A stretch of 64,000 bases of DNA from an uncultured Oscillospiraceae bacterium (GCA_910588045.1 CAJUPS010000006.1:1-64000); one strand, 5' to 3'; positions 41,538 through 51,223 are shown, counted from the first letter of the stretch. Program-made: numbers and translations. Notes: generated by a model not told the origin, from the sequence alone.

Positions 41538-42704
41538 CTACACGTAGCTCTTATCAATACCGACCACGGCCGACCAGCTGGAATCCAGGGCCTGTACGCC
41601 CGCCTGGATCCTCCGCTTGACCTCCTGGTCCGACAGGGGACATTGGTAGGGGACCTCCGCGTCGAAGATCAGCTTGACGTGGGTGGGGCCCGGCACCAAA
41701 CGGAAGTCGTGGATCCCGATACCCGGGTCGATGATCCGCACCATGGCGGCCACCCGCTCCCGGGTCTCCGCGGTGAGGCCGCCGTCGTTGACCACCGGGT
41801 CCATGTGGATGGTGGCCAGACATCCCAGCTCCTCGTTGAGCTCCCGCTCCAGGCCGTCCACCACGTCGTGGAGCTCCAGGATGTCGCCGCTGGCGGGCAC
41901 CTCTGCGTGGAGGGAGAGGATGCGCCGTCCGGGGCCGTAGTCGTGGACGATGAGGTCGTGGACGCCGATGATCTCCGGATGGGTGCGGACCAGCTCGTGG
42001 ATCTGCGCCACAAATTCGGGGGAGGGCGGCTGTCCCAGCAGGGGGTTGACGGTATCCCGCGCGGCGGTGAAGCCGGACCAGAGGATGAACACCGCCACCG
42101 CGCTGCCGCACCAGCCGTCGATCTGCACGTTCCAGAAATGGCCCGCCAGGATTCCCAGCAGCACCGCTCCGGTGGCCAGGCAGTCGCTGAGGCTGTCCGC
42201 AGAGGCGGCGCCCATGGCGGCGGAGGAGATTGTTTTTCCCACCGAGCGGTTGTAGAGGGCCATGTATAGCTTTACAAGGATGGACGCGGCGAGGATGAAC
42301 ACCACCACCGGGCTGAAGTCCACCGGCTGCGGGTGGAGGATCTTCTCCACGGAGGTCTTCCCCAGCTCCACGCCCATCAGGAGGATCACCATGGACACCA
42401 CCAGCCCGGAGACATACTCCATCCGCCCGTGGCCAAAGGGGTGGTCCTGGTCCGGGGCCTGGGCGGCCAGCTTGAATCCCAGCAGTGTGACCACGGAGGA
42501 CCCCGCGTCGGAGAGGTTGTTCACCGCGTCGGCGGTGACGGCGATGGAGCGGCTGAGAAGACCCGCCAGCAGCTTTCCGGCAAACAGAAGCAGGTTCAGC
42601 GCGATTCCCACGCAGCTGCACAGGACGCCGTAGGCGCGGCGCACCTTCGGGTCGGTGATATTCTCGTAGTCTCGGATAAAATGTTTCGCCAGAAAATGGA
42701 TCAT
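41538..42704 (-). CDS. Cation diffusion facilitator (CDF) metal transporter
   Basis: 388 aa, start at 42704 for GAGGTG. Six-helix CDF membrane domain with HxxxD/DxxxD-type metal sites (TADAVNNLSDAGSSVVT; later ADSLSDCLATGAVLLG), HPFGHGRMEYVSGLVVSMVI, then a cytoplasmic ferredoxin-like domain (ILSLHAEVPASGDILELHDV, ATIHMDPVVNDGG). The C-terminal ~75 residues add a second ferredoxin-like repeat (GIGIHDFRLVPGPTHVKLIF). Exports divalent metal such as Zn or Mn by proton antiport. Eight bp after the NhaC-like gene in a leftward operon. Confidence 0.92.
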   Translation of the reverse strand: MIHFLAKHFIRDYENITDPKVRRAYGVLCSCVGIALNLLLFAGKLLAGLLSRSIAVTADAVNNLSDAGSSVVTLLGFKLAAQAPDQDHPFGHGRMEYVSGLVVSMVILLMGVELGKTSVEKILHPQPVDFSPVVVFILAASILVKLYMALYNRSVGKTISSAAMGAASADSLSDCLATGAVLLGILAGHFWNVQIDGWCGSAVAVFILWSGFTAARDTVNPLLGQPPSPEFVAQIHELVRTHPEIIGVHDLIVHDYGPGRRILSLHAEVPASGDILELHDVVDGLERELNEELGCLATIHMDPVVNDGGLTAETRERVAAMVRIIDPGIGIHDFRLVPGPTHVKLIFDAEVPYQCPLSDQEVKRRIQAGVQALDSSWSAVVGIDKSYV

Positions 42705-42712
42705 GGTACACC

Positions 42713-44032
42713 TCAAATGTCCCCGGCTGTCTTGGCAGCGCGGGGGTAGAACCTCTTTTTTGTGATAAGGTAACAGATGGGAATGAGCCAGAGCAGAAAT
42801 GCGTAGAAGACGGCGCCGCTGCCCGCGCCCAGCATGGCCAGGGGGATGCTGCATGCAATGGACCAGGGGATCAGACCGGCAATGAGAATGCCGGAGTTCT
42901 CGATGTCCATGGCCAGCTCTTCACGGTCATCATATGCGCCTTCCAGCAGCTGCGCACCCATCATACTGGTGACGGCCTGGTTGCACAGCACGGCCGCGCA
43001 CAGAAGGGAGACCACGATCATGGAGGGAAAGCGGCCGATTCTCCCCGCCAGCTCCTCCGCCTTCCCGCTCAGGGGACGCAGGGAGCCGGTGCCCTCCAGG
43101 ATGCCGGAGTACAGGCCCGTGAGGGCCACGATGACGTAGCTCACCGCCATGCTGGTGATGCCGCCGCCGGAGAGAACGGCGGAGAGGGCGCTGTCTGCGG
43201 GGTGGTAACCGCTCCAGGCGGCCAGCAGGACCTCCCGGACGGAAAAGCCCTGGAGGACGACGGCCAGCACGGCGGCAGCGGCGGCGCTGGCCGTGATGGT
43301 CCAGTGGATGGGGACCTTCAGCAGCGGCAGGAGGACCATGATGACCGCCGGGAGGATGGTCCACGGGGACAGGGTAAACCGCCCTTCCAGAGCCTGTAGG
43401 ACCGTGCTGTCCGTGGAGCCGAGCGGGTGGAGCAGGGAGAGGGCCAGATAGAGCAGCGTGGTCAGGAGCGTGGGCAGCAGGGCGGTGCGGAGCATCCGGC
43501 GGACGTTGCGGTACAGGTCCGTATCCGTCACGGCGGCGACCAGGCTGGCCGCCGAGGAGGCGGGGGAGCACCGGTCCCCGAAATAGACCCCTGAGAGGAT
43601 CACCCCGGCGGCCACCGTGGGGTCCACGCCCCCGGAGCGGGCCAGGGCCATGAGGATCACGCCGAGGGTGCTGCTCACGCCGTAGGAGGTGCCCAGCACG
43701 TAGCTGAAAGCGGCGCACAGCAGGAAGGAGAGCAGCAGGAATAGTCCCGGCGTCACCAGACCTACGCCCCAGACGATACAGCTGGCGATAGTCCCGCTGC
43801 ACCGCCACACGCCGGTGATGACCCCGATGAGAACGATGATGCGCACCACGATAAGGGACTTTCTGCACTTCGCCCAGGCCATATCCCACAGCTGCCGGTG
43901 GGAGAATCCCAGACGGCGACCCAGAACCCAGAACAGGAGCAGTCCGCCCAGCAGGGCCCAGGCCACCGATTTGCCGGACAGCAGACACCCCGCTACCAGG
44001 GCGAAGAAGAGCAAAAAACAGGCGGTCAGCAT
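42713..44032 (-). CDS. nhaC: NhaC-family Na+/H+ antiporter
   Basis: 439 aa, start at 44032 for GGGGA; overlaps the upstream zinc-ribbon gene by 7 bp. About eleven helices; NhaC signature GTSYGVSSTLGVILMALARS with GVYFGDRCSPASSAASLVAA, and a C-terminal LCNQAVTSMMGAQLL. Exchanges sodium (or malate-lactate in some members) against protons. Translational coupling with the upstream and downstream genes suggests a common ion-homeostasis role. Confidence 0.88.
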   Translation of the reverse strand: MLTACFLLFFALVAGCLLSGKSVAWALLGGLLLFWVLGRRLGFSHRQLWDMAWAKCRKSLIVVRIIVLIGVITGVWRCSGTIASCIVWGVGLVTPGLFLLLSFLLCAAFSYVLGTSYGVSSTLGVILMALARSGGVDPTVAAGVILSGVYFGDRCSPASSAASLVAAVTDTDLYRNVRRMLRTALLPTLLTTLLYLALSLLHPLGSTDSTVLQALEGRFTLSPWTILPAVIMVLLPLLKVPIHWTITASAAAAAVLAVVLQGFSVREVLLAAWSGYHPADSALSAVLSGGGITSMAVSYVIVALTGLYSGILEGTGSLRPLSGKAEELAGRIGRFPSMIVVSLLCAAVLCNQAVTSMMGAQLLEGAYDDREELAMDIENSGILIAGLIPWSIACSIPLAMLGAGSGAVFYAFLLWLIPICYLITKKRFYPRAAKTAGDI

Positions 44033-44628
44033 TTTTTCCCCGGGATGGTCAGCGTATACTGACAGCACAGGCGGTCCAGGTCCTCGTCCGTGGCGGCGGG
44101 CAGCCGCAGACGACCCTTGCAGGCCGGGCATACCAGGTCCACCGCCGCGCCGTGGACCTCCACGGCGCACCCCCTCGAGCCGCAGGCGCAGTTGATCCCG
44201 CCCCGGGCGGCGATGTCCTTCAGCTCGGAGAGGACCTCGTACATGATGACGTCGTCCACAAAAGCGCCGCCATCGGACTCCTTTTTCTTTTCCACCGTGA
44301 TCTCCAGCTCCCGCAGGGCCCGCCGGACCTGGTCCGGCTCGCCGATATAGCAGCACAGCTGCCCGCTCTCGGGGCAGGCCAGCCCCACGCCGCTGCCCCG
44401 CAGGACCTGTTCCGACGGCACCTCCGCGCGGTGCTCCCCGCCGCACAGGCCGCAGGGGACGGTCACCCGGTAGTGATCCGTCATGGGCTCTGCCGTCAGC
44501 TCGCCGTGACCGCAGTCACAGACCAGCCCCACGGCGGAGGCGCACAGAGCGAACTCGGTCCGCTCCCCGTAGACCGGCTTGCCGCAGGAGGGACAGATAT
44601 AGCCGAAGGCTCTCATTGGTTCTGACAT
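44026..44628 (-). CDS. Conserved hypothetical Cys-rich zinc-ribbon protein
   Basis: 200 aa with at least four CxxC-type pairs (YICPSCGKPVYG, LVCDCGHGEL, VPCGLCGGEHRA, INCACGSRGC, LVCPACKGRL), so it probably binds several zinc ions. No enzyme domain recognised. First gene of the leftward nhaC-CDF operon; a metal-sensing or chaperone role would fit but is only a guess. Confidence 0.75.
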   Translation of the reverse strand: MSEPMRAFGYICPSCGKPVYGERTEFALCASAVGLVCDCGHGELTAEPMTDHYRVTVPCGLCGGEHRAEVPSEQVLRGSGVGLACPESGQLCCYIGEPDQVRRALRELEITVEKKKESDGGAFVDDVIMYEVLSELKDIAARGGINCACGSRGCAVEVHGAAVDLVCPACKGRLRLPAATDEDLDRLCCQYTLTIPGKKC

Positions 44629-44697
44629 GGTACGCTTCCTTTCTTCTCGCCCAGGGGCGGGAATATGACCGTATACAGGGAAAAAGTGGAGAAGAGC

Positions 44698-45813
44698 TCA
44701 ACACCGGATGCACTTCCGATACCGGCCCTCCCCGGGCAGGCGAGGGGGTGCGGCGACGAGGCCCCGCGCCGCCAGCGACTCGTTGATTCCGCCGAAGAGG
44801 ATGTGGTAGAGCTCGTTGGCAACCTCCAGCGGCGCCGCGCCGTGGCGGATGGCGGTGATGTCCGGCGTGCTCTCCTCCGGCAGCAGCGCACGGACGAGGC
44901 CGCTGCCGATGGTCTCCTCCACCAGGGCCCCCAGGCGCAGGACGGACTGCGTATCCTCCTCGCGGAACACCGGAACGCAGATTTTTCCGTCCCGGACGTA
45001 TCCGAAGAGCTCCAGCAGACGCAGGCAGCGTCCGTCGCAAGCCCCTCCCGCCAACAGGGCCCGGGTCTGCGCCAGAAGGAACGCGCGCTCCTCTCCGCCG
45101 GGAAGCTGGTCCAAGAGCTTCCCGGCCTCCTCCCATTGCTCCGGCAGCGGACCGCGCTCCCGGAGGCGGAAGCAGCGGTAGAAATCAAAGCGGTCCCCGT
45201 CGGCATCCCCGAAGGATTCCAGGGAGGTGCGCCCGTCGGTCAGCCGGTTGTAGGAGCACAGCAGTCCGTCGGAGAACGCCTGGAGCGAGGAGCAGTCCTC
45301 GTAGATGACCGATAGATAGTCCAGCCCGGAGGCGTGGGGCCGGGAGACGGCCAACGAGCCCCGGCGGCTGAGACGGTCGAAAAGCAGACCGTCGAAGACC
45401 ATGCCGCAGAGCATGAAATAGAGGTTTACAGGCGGGTCAAAGCCGCTGGGGACCGCTCCCGCGATCTCCCACAGCGCCTCCCGCCGCTCCCAGAGCCGGT
45501 CCGCCAGCGGCGCGGACGCCTCATGGGCAAAGCGCCGGAGTGCCGGTGCGTCCTCCGCAAGAAAAACCGGGGTGTCAAAGCAGAGCCGTCCGCCTTCCTC
45601 CCGCAGCGCACCGGCGGCGATCAGGCGGTCTACCGATTCGCTGCCGAACTCCTCCCGCAGAAGGGGAGAGGGGCAGGACCTGGGCAGGAAGTCCGCCACC
45701 CGGGACAAAAGGGCATCCGCTGGGGCGCTGAGGATCCGCCGGGGGTTGCCGGGGTGGTCCCGGACCTGATTGGGGTCAAAGTTTTCAAAGAGAAAATAGT
45801 GAAAGATCCGCAT
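44698..45813 (-). CDS. Conserved hypothetical protein
   Basis: 371 aa, start at 45813 (GGGGGCGG upstream). Soluble, mostly helical; no signal peptide or membrane segment. Segments such as MRIFHYFLFENFDPNQVRDH, SPLLREEFGSESVDRLIAAG and NELYHILFGGINESLAARGL. It has the look of family-restricted Oscillospiraceae proteins; I do not recognise a domain. It lies 69 bp upstream of the zinc-ribbon gene on the same strand. Confidence 0.75.
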   Translation of the reverse strand: MRIFHYFLFENFDPNQVRDHPGNPRRILSAPADALLSRVADFLPRSCPSPLLREEFGSESVDRLIAAGALREEGGRLCFDTPVFLAEDAPALRRFAHEASAPLADRLWERREALWEIAGAVPSGFDPPVNLYFMLCGMVFDGLLFDRLSRRGSLAVSRPHASGLDYLSVIYEDCSSLQAFSDGLLCSYNRLTDGRTSLESFGDADGDRFDFYRCFRLRERGPLPEQWEEAGKLLDQLPGGEERAFLLAQTRALLAGGACDGRCLRLLELFGYVRDGKICVPVFREEDTQSVLRLGALVEETIGSGLVRALLPEESTPDITAIRHGAAPLEVANELYHILFGGINESLAARGLVAAPPRLPGEGRYRKCIRC

Positions 45814-46010
45814 GGGACCGCCCCCTTGTTTCACGGTGTATCCCGGCTATTGTACCACATCCGGTGGGCGAGGGCAAGGCTTCCTTGCCTCTATGCGGAA
45901 AAGAAAAGGAAGTTTTCCGGGCTGCGGGGGAAAAATCTTTCCGTACCTATGGAAACGGAGGGAAAAAAGGTATATACTAGATGGGACTTGACAAAAGAAG
46001 GAGAACGCGC

Positions 46011-47273
46011 ATGACAAGACAGAGACTCATGGACAACGTTTACCTTACTTGCATCCCATCTGAGAAGTTCAAGACCGGCTTCTTCAGCGCGCAGATGGTC
46101 GCCCCGCTGGAGCGGGAAACGGCCGGACGCAGCGCTCTGCTGGTCAACACACTCAGCCGGGGGACTGTGCGGTGCCCCGATCTGACCGCCATCAGCCGGG
46201 AGCTGGACATGCTCTACGGTGCGCGGCTGGAGCCCACCGTGAGAAAGCGGGGGGAGAACCAGCTCTTCGGATTCGTGGCCAGCGGTGTGGAGGACCGGTT
46301 TCTCCCGGGGAACGCGAAGCTGCTGGAGAAGCTGGTGGACCTGCTGGGGGAGTTCTACTGCGACCCCGTCACCCGCGGCGGGAGGCTGTTGGAGGAATAC
46401 GTGGAGAGCGAGCGGAAAAATCTGGTTGACATGATCCGCAGCGACATAAACGACAAGCGGGGCTACGCCTCCCGGCGGCTGCTGGAGGAGATGTGCGCCG
46501 GGGAGCGCTACGGTATCCGCCGCATGGGCAGCGCCGGTGACATGGAGAAAAACTCCCTCCAGCGGATCAACCGGTATTACCGGGATGTCCTGCCCCGGGG
46601 ACGGCTGGAGCTGTTCTACTGCGGCTCCGCCCCGGAGAAGCGGGTGGCGGGGGCCTTTACCCGTGCGTTTGCCGCGCTGCCCCGACAAGGGAACCTGGAG
46701 CCGGTTGCCGCCGTGCGCAAACCGGCCAGGGAACCGGTCAGGGTGGTGGTGGAGGAAATGGACGTGGCCCAGGGGAAGCTGTGCATCGGTTACCGCACCG
46801 ATTCCAGGGATGTCGCCGCCACCATGCTGATGAACGTCATGTTCGGCGGGGCCACCACGTCCAAGCTGTTCTGCAACGTCCGGGAGAAGCTGTCCTTGTG
46901 CTACTATGCGGACAGCGCGTTCCACCGCCTGAAGGGCATCATTACAGTGTCCTCCGGGATCGAGTGCGCCGACTATGACCGCGCGGTGGAGGAGATCGCC
47001 AGGCAGCTGGAGGCATTGCAGCGCGGCGAGTGGGAGAGCTGGGAGCTGGACGGGGCCCGGCAGTCCATCATAAGCAGCCTGCGCGCCATCGACGACTCCC
47101 CGGGGGCCATGGAGGACTTCCTCATGGGACAGGCTGTTTCCGGCCTGGATGAGACCGTCCCCGGGTTTATCAGCGCCATCCGGGACGTGACGCCGGAGCG
47201 CATCCGGGAGACCGCCCGGGCGGTGAAGCCTGATACGATCTACTTTCTGAAGGGTAAGGAGGAGCGCCCATGA
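46011..47273 (+). CDS. yfmF: M16-family peptidase-like protein (YfmF type, inactive subunit)
   Basis: 420 aa, start at 46011 for AGAAGGAG. M16 fold (RSALLVNTLSRGTVRCPDLT, GARLEPTVRKRGENQLFGFV, CIGYRTDSRDVAATMLMNVM, FGGATTSKLFCNVREKLSLC) but without the HxxEH zinc motif, so it is the non-catalytic partner of the next gene. The pair resembles Bacillus YfmF/YfmH, which process peptides. Overlaps the next gene by 4 bp. Confidence 0.9.
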   Translation: MTRQRLMDNVYLTCIPSEKFKTGFFSAQMVAPLERETAGRSALLVNTLSRGTVRCPDLTAISRELDMLYGARLEPTVRKRGENQLFGFVASGVEDRFLPGNAKLLEKLVDLLGEFYCDPVTRGGRLLEEYVESERKNLVDMIRSDINDKRGYASRRLLEEMCAGERYGIRRMGSAGDMEKNSLQRINRYYRDVLPRGRLELFYCGSAPEKRVAGAFTRAFAALPRQGNLEPVAAVRKPAREPVRVVVEEMDVAQGKLCIGYRTDSRDVAATMLMNVMFGGATTSKLFCNVREKLSLCYYADSAFHRLKGIITVSSGIECADYDRAVEEIARQLEALQRGEWESWELDGARQSIISSLRAIDDSPGAMEDFLMGQAVSGLDETVPGFISAIRDVTPERIRETARAVKPDTIYFLKGKEERP

Positions 47274-48544
47274 AGGCCATCGAGTATCCCCGTGCAGGAG
47301 AGACGGTCTACCGGCGGAAGCTGGCCAACGGACTGGAGGTCGTCACCGTCTCCAAGCCCTACCACGCCAAGAGCTACGCCTTTTTTGCCGTCCGCTACGG
47401 CGGGATGGATATTCGCTTCCGGCAGGACGGGCAGTGGCGGGACACCCCCGCCGGGATCGCCCACTACCTGGAGCACAAGATGTTTGAAATGGAGGAGGGC
47501 AACGTCATGGTGGACTTTGCCCGGAACGGCGCGTCCGACAACGCTTTCACCAGCAACGCCATGACCGCCTATTACTTTACCTCCACGGACCATTTCTATG
47601 AGAACCTGCGGACCCTGCTGCGCTTTGTCTCCACGCCCTACTTCACGGAGGAGAGCGTCGCCAAGGAGCGGGGCATCATTGCCCAGGAGATCCAGGAGAC
47701 CGAGGACGACCCCAACTGGCGGGTCTATGCCAACCTGGCGGCGTGTCTGTACCGGGAAAACCCGGCCCGCCTCCCCGTGGTGGGCTCGCTGGAGAGCATC
47801 CGGGAGATCACGCCCCGGACCCTCTACGACTGTCACAAGTCCTTCTATACGCCGTCCAACATGATCCTGGTCTGCGTGGGGAATATGGACCCGGAGCAGG
47901 TGGCGGCGGAGGCGGAGGCCATCCTGCCCCGGGAGGGCGGCCCCGCCATCGAGCGGGACTATGGCCGTGAGGAGTCCTCCGAGCCCTGCCGGAGGGAGGC
48001 GGAGCAGACCATGGAGGTCTCCATGCCCATGTTCCTGGCGGGCTACAAGTGTCCACCGCCCCGGGGAGGGGAGGACGAGCTGCGTCAGAGCATCATCGGG
48101 GACCTGGCCTGTGACGTGCTCTTCGGGGACAGCAGTCCCCTGTATACCCGGCTCTATGAGGAGGGGGCCATCAATGCCAGCCTGGGGGGCAACTTCGACA
48201 TGCTGCCCGGCGCGTCCTACGTGTACGTGGGCGGCGACGTGGCGGACCCCCGTAGGATTTTTGACGAGGTTACCCGCCAGGCCCGGAGACTGGGGGAGGA
48301 GGGCATCGGGGAGGACTTCTACCGGCAGGTCCGCCGGGCCGCCTACGGCGGGATGATCCGCAGCCTCAATTCCTTTGAAAATATTGCTATCAGCATGGCG
48401 GAGGGGTATTTCCGGGGCTTTGACTACTACCGGTTCCCGGAGGTCTTCGACGCCGTCACAAAGGCGGACGTGGAGGCGTTCCTGCGGGAGAACATCACCC
48501 CTGAGCGGGCGGCGCTGTCCGTCGTCTGGCCAAGAGAATCGTGA
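47270..48544 (+). CDS. yfmH: M16-family zinc peptidase (YfmH type, active subunit)
   Basis: 424 aa. Contains the inverted zinc motif HYLEHKMFE (HxxEH) near residue 65 and the third-ligand region ERGIIAQEIQETEDDPNWRV near 130; NAMTAYYFTSTDHFYENLRT and SPLYTRLYEEGAI are typical. Forms a clamshell with the YfmF-like subunit to degrade or mature peptides in the cytoplasm. Intact, ATG overlapping the previous stop. Confidence 0.92.
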   Translation: MKAIEYPRAGETVYRRKLANGLEVVTVSKPYHAKSYAFFAVRYGGMDIRFRQDGQWRDTPAGIAHYLEHKMFEMEEGNVMVDFARNGASDNAFTSNAMTAYYFTSTDHFYENLRTLLRFVSTPYFTEESVAKERGIIAQEIQETEDDPNWRVYANLAACLYRENPARLPVVGSLESIREITPRTLYDCHKSFYTPSNMILVCVGNMDPEQVAAEAEAILPREGGPAIERDYGREESSEPCRREAEQTMEVSMPMFLAGYKCPPPRGGEDELRQSIIGDLACDVLFGDSSPLYTRLYEEGAINASLGGNFDMLPGASYVYVGGDVADPRRIFDEVTRQARRLGEEGIGEDFYRQVRRAAYGGMIRSLNSFENIAISMAEGYFRGFDYYRFPEVFDAVTKADVEAFLRENITPERAALSVVWPRES

Positions 48545-48556
48545 GGAGGACACACT

Positions 48557-49609
48557 ATGTATGAATACGCGAGGACCGATATGCCCATTAGCTTTCCCGG
48601 CCTGTTCGGCGACTGGTCCGTCAATCCGGACCCGGTGGCCATCCCCATCGGCAACGGGGTGCGCTGGTACGGGATCATTATCTGTGCGGGCCTGATCCTG
48701 GCCGTGCTGTTCTGTTGCAGGCAGGGGAAGAAATACGGCATCACCGAGGACAACGTCTACGACATGATGATATGGCAAATTCCGCTGTGCATCATCGGGG
48801 CCAGGCTGTACTATGTGATTTTTTACCTGGACCTGTACCGCACGGCGGAGGGCGGTTTCAACTGGGGGAAGATGATCGCCATATGGGACGGTGGACTGGC
48901 CATCTATGGTGCGGTGATCGTGGCGTTCTTTGTGCTGCTGGTTTTTTGCAGGAAAAAGGGGATCTCCTTCGGGGCCTTCGCGGACCTGGGGGTCATGGGC
49001 CTGCTCATCGGGCAGGCCGTAGGCCGCTGGGGGAACTTCGTCAACCGGGAGGTCTTCGGGAGCGAGACCACGCTGCCCTGGCGGATGCGGGTGTGGGTGT
49101 CCACCTCGGAGTACATCGAGGTTCACCCCACCTTCCTGTACGAGAGCCTGTGGAATCTGATCGGACTGCTGCTGATCATCTTCGTCATCTCCAAGGCCCG
49201 GACCTTTGACGGGGAGAACACCTGCTTCTATTTCATCTGGTACGGCATGGGCCGCACCTGGATCGAGGGGATGCGGACGGATACCCTGAAGCTTTTCGGA
49301 TGGGAGCTGTTCGGGCGGCCCATCCTGGTCAGCCAGCTGTTGAGCGTGCTCCTGGTGATTGCGGGCGCGGCGGTGCTGTTTCTCAACAAGCGGAAGCACC
49401 CCCACGGACAGGAGACCTTGTTCGTCAACCGGCAAGCGGCGCTAAGGGCCGCGGAAGAGACCGGGACGGCCGGGCCCGTCGGAGACGCCGCGCCCGCGGG
49501 GGAGGCCGAATCCACCGAGTCCACCGGGGAGGCCGAGCCCGCCGAGCCCGACGGCGGCGCTGCGCCTTCCGCCCCCGCCGCCCCCGAGCAGGAAGGGGAG
49601 GGCGAGTAG
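48557..49609 (+). CDS. lgt: Prolipoprotein diacylglyceryl transferase with low-complexity tail
   Basis: 350 aa membrane enzyme that attaches diacylglycerol to lipobox cysteines, needed for lipoproteins such as the sugar-binding protein in this window. Seven-helix core with family signature GRWGNFVNREVFG and YGIIICAGLILAV. C-terminal ~60 residues (TGTAGPVGDAAPAGEAESTE and onward) are an Ala/Glu/Pro/Gly-rich extension absent from typical Lgt proteins. GAGG site before ATG. Followed immediately by the GNAT gene. Confidence 0.93.
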   Translation: MYEYARTDMPISFPGLFGDWSVNPDPVAIPIGNGVRWYGIIICAGLILAVLFCCRQGKKYGITEDNVYDMMIWQIPLCIIGARLYYVIFYLDLYRTAEGGFNWGKMIAIWDGGLAIYGAVIVAFFVLLVFCRKKGISFGAFADLGVMGLLIGQAVGRWGNFVNREVFGSETTLPWRMRVWVSTSEYIEVHPTFLYESLWNLIGLLLIIFVISKARTFDGENTCFYFIWYGMGRTWIEGMRTDTLKLFGWELFGRPILVSQLLSVLLVIAGAAVLFLNKRKHPHGQETLFVNRQAALRAAEETGTAGPVGDAAPAGEAESTESTGEAEPAEPDGGAAPSAPAAPEQEGEGE

Positions 49610-50065
49610 ATGGAGGCCATCCGGCCCGCCGGGCTGCGGGATGTCTCCAGGATTGCCGAAATCCTGATTTTCGCCAAGCGCTGCCGCTACCGGGACATCT
49701 TTTGTAACGACCGGGTTTCCTTCGGTGAGATGCAGGTCCTCCCGCTGGCGGAGGAGTACCTCTCCGGCGCACGGCCCCTGGAGATGGTTTGGGTCTATGA
49801 CGACGAGTTTGTCAAGGGGATGATCCACGTGGAGCGCGGCGAGGTGATGGAGCTGTATGTGGACCCCTTCTTTCAGGGCCGGGGGATCGGCTCTGCGCTG
49901 CTGGCGTTTGCCATCCGGGAGCGGGAGGCCCGCCGCCTGTGGGTGCTGGAGAAAAACCGGCTGGCCGTTGCTTTTTACGGCGCCCACGGCTTCACGCCCA
50001 CCGGAGGGCGCACCCTGGAGCCGGGAACGCCGGAATACCTGCTGGAGCTGGCACGGACTGAATGA
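49610..50065 (+). CDS. GNAT-family N-acetyltransferase
   Basis: 151 aa. Acetyl-CoA-binding motif A VMELYVDPFFQGRGIGSALL (Q/RxxGxG/A) followed by FAIREREARRLWVLEKNRLA and YGAHGFTPTGGR, the standard GNAT core. Substrate unknown (protein, amine or antibiotic). ATG abuts the lgt stop, so co-expressed. Confidence 0.9.
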   Translation: MEAIRPAGLRDVSRIAEILIFAKRCRYRDIFCNDRVSFGEMQVLPLAEEYLSGARPLEMVWVYDDEFVKGMIHVERGEVMELYVDPFFQGRGIGSALLAFAIREREARRLWVLEKNRLAVAFYGAHGFTPTGGRTLEPGTPEYLLELARTE

Positions 50066-50088
50066 TGATGAAAAGGAGTACATAGAGC

Positions 50089-50781
50089 GTGAAACGAGGT
50101 GTTTTGTACGGCGTGGGCGTGGGCCCCGGGGACCCGGAGCTGCTGACGCTGAAGGCGCAGAGAATCCTGCGGGAGACGGACGTGATTGCTGTCCCCGACA
50201 AGGGGGCGGGGGAGAAGACCGCCCTGAACATTATCGGCCCTCTCTCGGAGGGCAAGGACCTTTTGTACTGCGAGGCCCCCATGACCCGGGACCCGGCGCT
50301 GCTGGAGGCCGCCTACGGGGAGAACGCCCGGCGCATCGCCGCAGTGCTGGACGAGGGGAGGTCGGTGGCCTTTATCACCCTGGGGGACCCCTCCATCTAT
50401 TCCACCTATCTGTATACCCACCGGCGGGTGCTGGCCATGGGGTACAAGGCGGAGATCATCCCCGGCGTGCCCTCCTTCTGCGCGGTAGCGGCGGCGCTGG
50501 GGGACGGCCTGTGTGAAGGCAGCGACCGGCTGCTGATTGTCCCCGCCTCCCACCGGGACGTGGGCGACTGCCTGACGGTGGACGCCAACTACGTGTTCAT
50601 GAAAGCGGGCCGGGAGATCGGAAAACTGCGGGACACCCTGGCGGAACACGGGCTGCTGGACCGGTCCGCCATGGTGGAGAACTGCGGCATGGCGGCGGAG
50701 CGGGTATATCCCCGGTTTGCCGACGCGCCGGGGGAGAGCGGGTATTTCTCCGTGGTGGTGGTGAAGCGGGATGGGGAATAA
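50089..50781 (+). CDS. cobI: Precorrin-2 C20-methyltransferase
   Basis: 230 aa SAM-dependent methyltransferase that makes precorrin-3A (or the cobalt form, CbiL) from precorrin-2 in cobalamin biosynthesis. Starts VLYGVGVGPGDPELLTLKAQ, the P-loop-like GxGPGDPELLT motif, then ITLGDPSIYSTYLYTHRRVL and EIIPGVPSFCAVAAALG, the CobI/CbiL signatures. First of the tetrapyrrole genes; overlaps the next by 11 bp. Other cobalamin genes are not in the window. Confidence 0.9.
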   Translation: MKRGVLYGVGVGPGDPELLTLKAQRILRETDVIAVPDKGAGEKTALNIIGPLSEGKDLLYCEAPMTRDPALLEAAYGENARRIAAVLDEGRSVAFITLGDPSIYSTYLYTHRRVLAMGYKAEIIPGVPSFCAVAAALGDGLCEGSDRLLIVPASHRDVGDCLTVDANYVFMKAGREIGKLRDTLAEHGLLDRSAMVENCGMAAERVYPRFADAPGESGYFSVVVVKRDGE

Positions 50782-51223
50782 GCGGTTCCCCCTGTTCGTG
50801 GACCTCGCCGGAAGGCGCGCCGTGGTCGTTGGCGGCGGGACGGTGGGGCTGCGGCGGGGGGAGGTCCTGCGGCGCTTCGGGGCCGAGGTCACGGTGATCT
50901 CTCCCACCTTGGCGGGGTCCGCGGAGGGAATCCGCCATGTCGCCAGGCGCTACGAGGACGGGGACCTGGCGGGGGCCTTCCTGGCGGTGGCCGCCACGGA
51001 TGTGCCGGCGGTCAATGCGGCCGTGGGCAGGGAGGCCCGGCGGCTGGGGATTTTCTTCAACCGCTCAGACGATCCGGCGGACTGCGATTTCTTCTTCCCC
51101 GCCGTCTGCGAGGGGGGCGGTATGGTGGCGGGCCTGGCGGGCGACGGCTCGGACCACAAAAAAACCGCCCGAACGGCGGAGGCGATCCGAAAAGTTCTGA
51201 AGGAGAGCGAGGATGGTACATAG
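50771..51223 (+). CDS. Precorrin-2 dehydrogenase (CysG-N/Met8-like), short form
   Basis: 150 aa, NAD-binding domain only: RRAVVVGGGTVGLRRGEVLR, VISPTLAGSAEGIRHVARRY, and FFNRSDDPADCDFFFPAV. Converts precorrin-2 to sirohydrochlorin with NAD. It lacks the C-terminal half of the usual ~200-aa SirC/YlnF proteins, so either a truncated or a minimal version. Start inside the cobI end; followed directly by hemC. Confidence 0.85.
   Translation: MGNKRFPLFVDLAGRRAVVVGGGTVGLRRGEVLRRFGAEVTVISPTLAGSAEGIRHVARRYEDGDLAGAFLAVAATDVPAVNAAVGREARRLGIFFNRSDDPADCDFFFPAVCEGGGMVAGLAGDGSDHKKTARTAEAIRKVLKESEDGT

Noticed and set aside
50066..50088. Cobalamin riboswitch before cobI
   Set aside because: Only 23 bp separate cobI from the GNAT gene; no room for a riboswitch.
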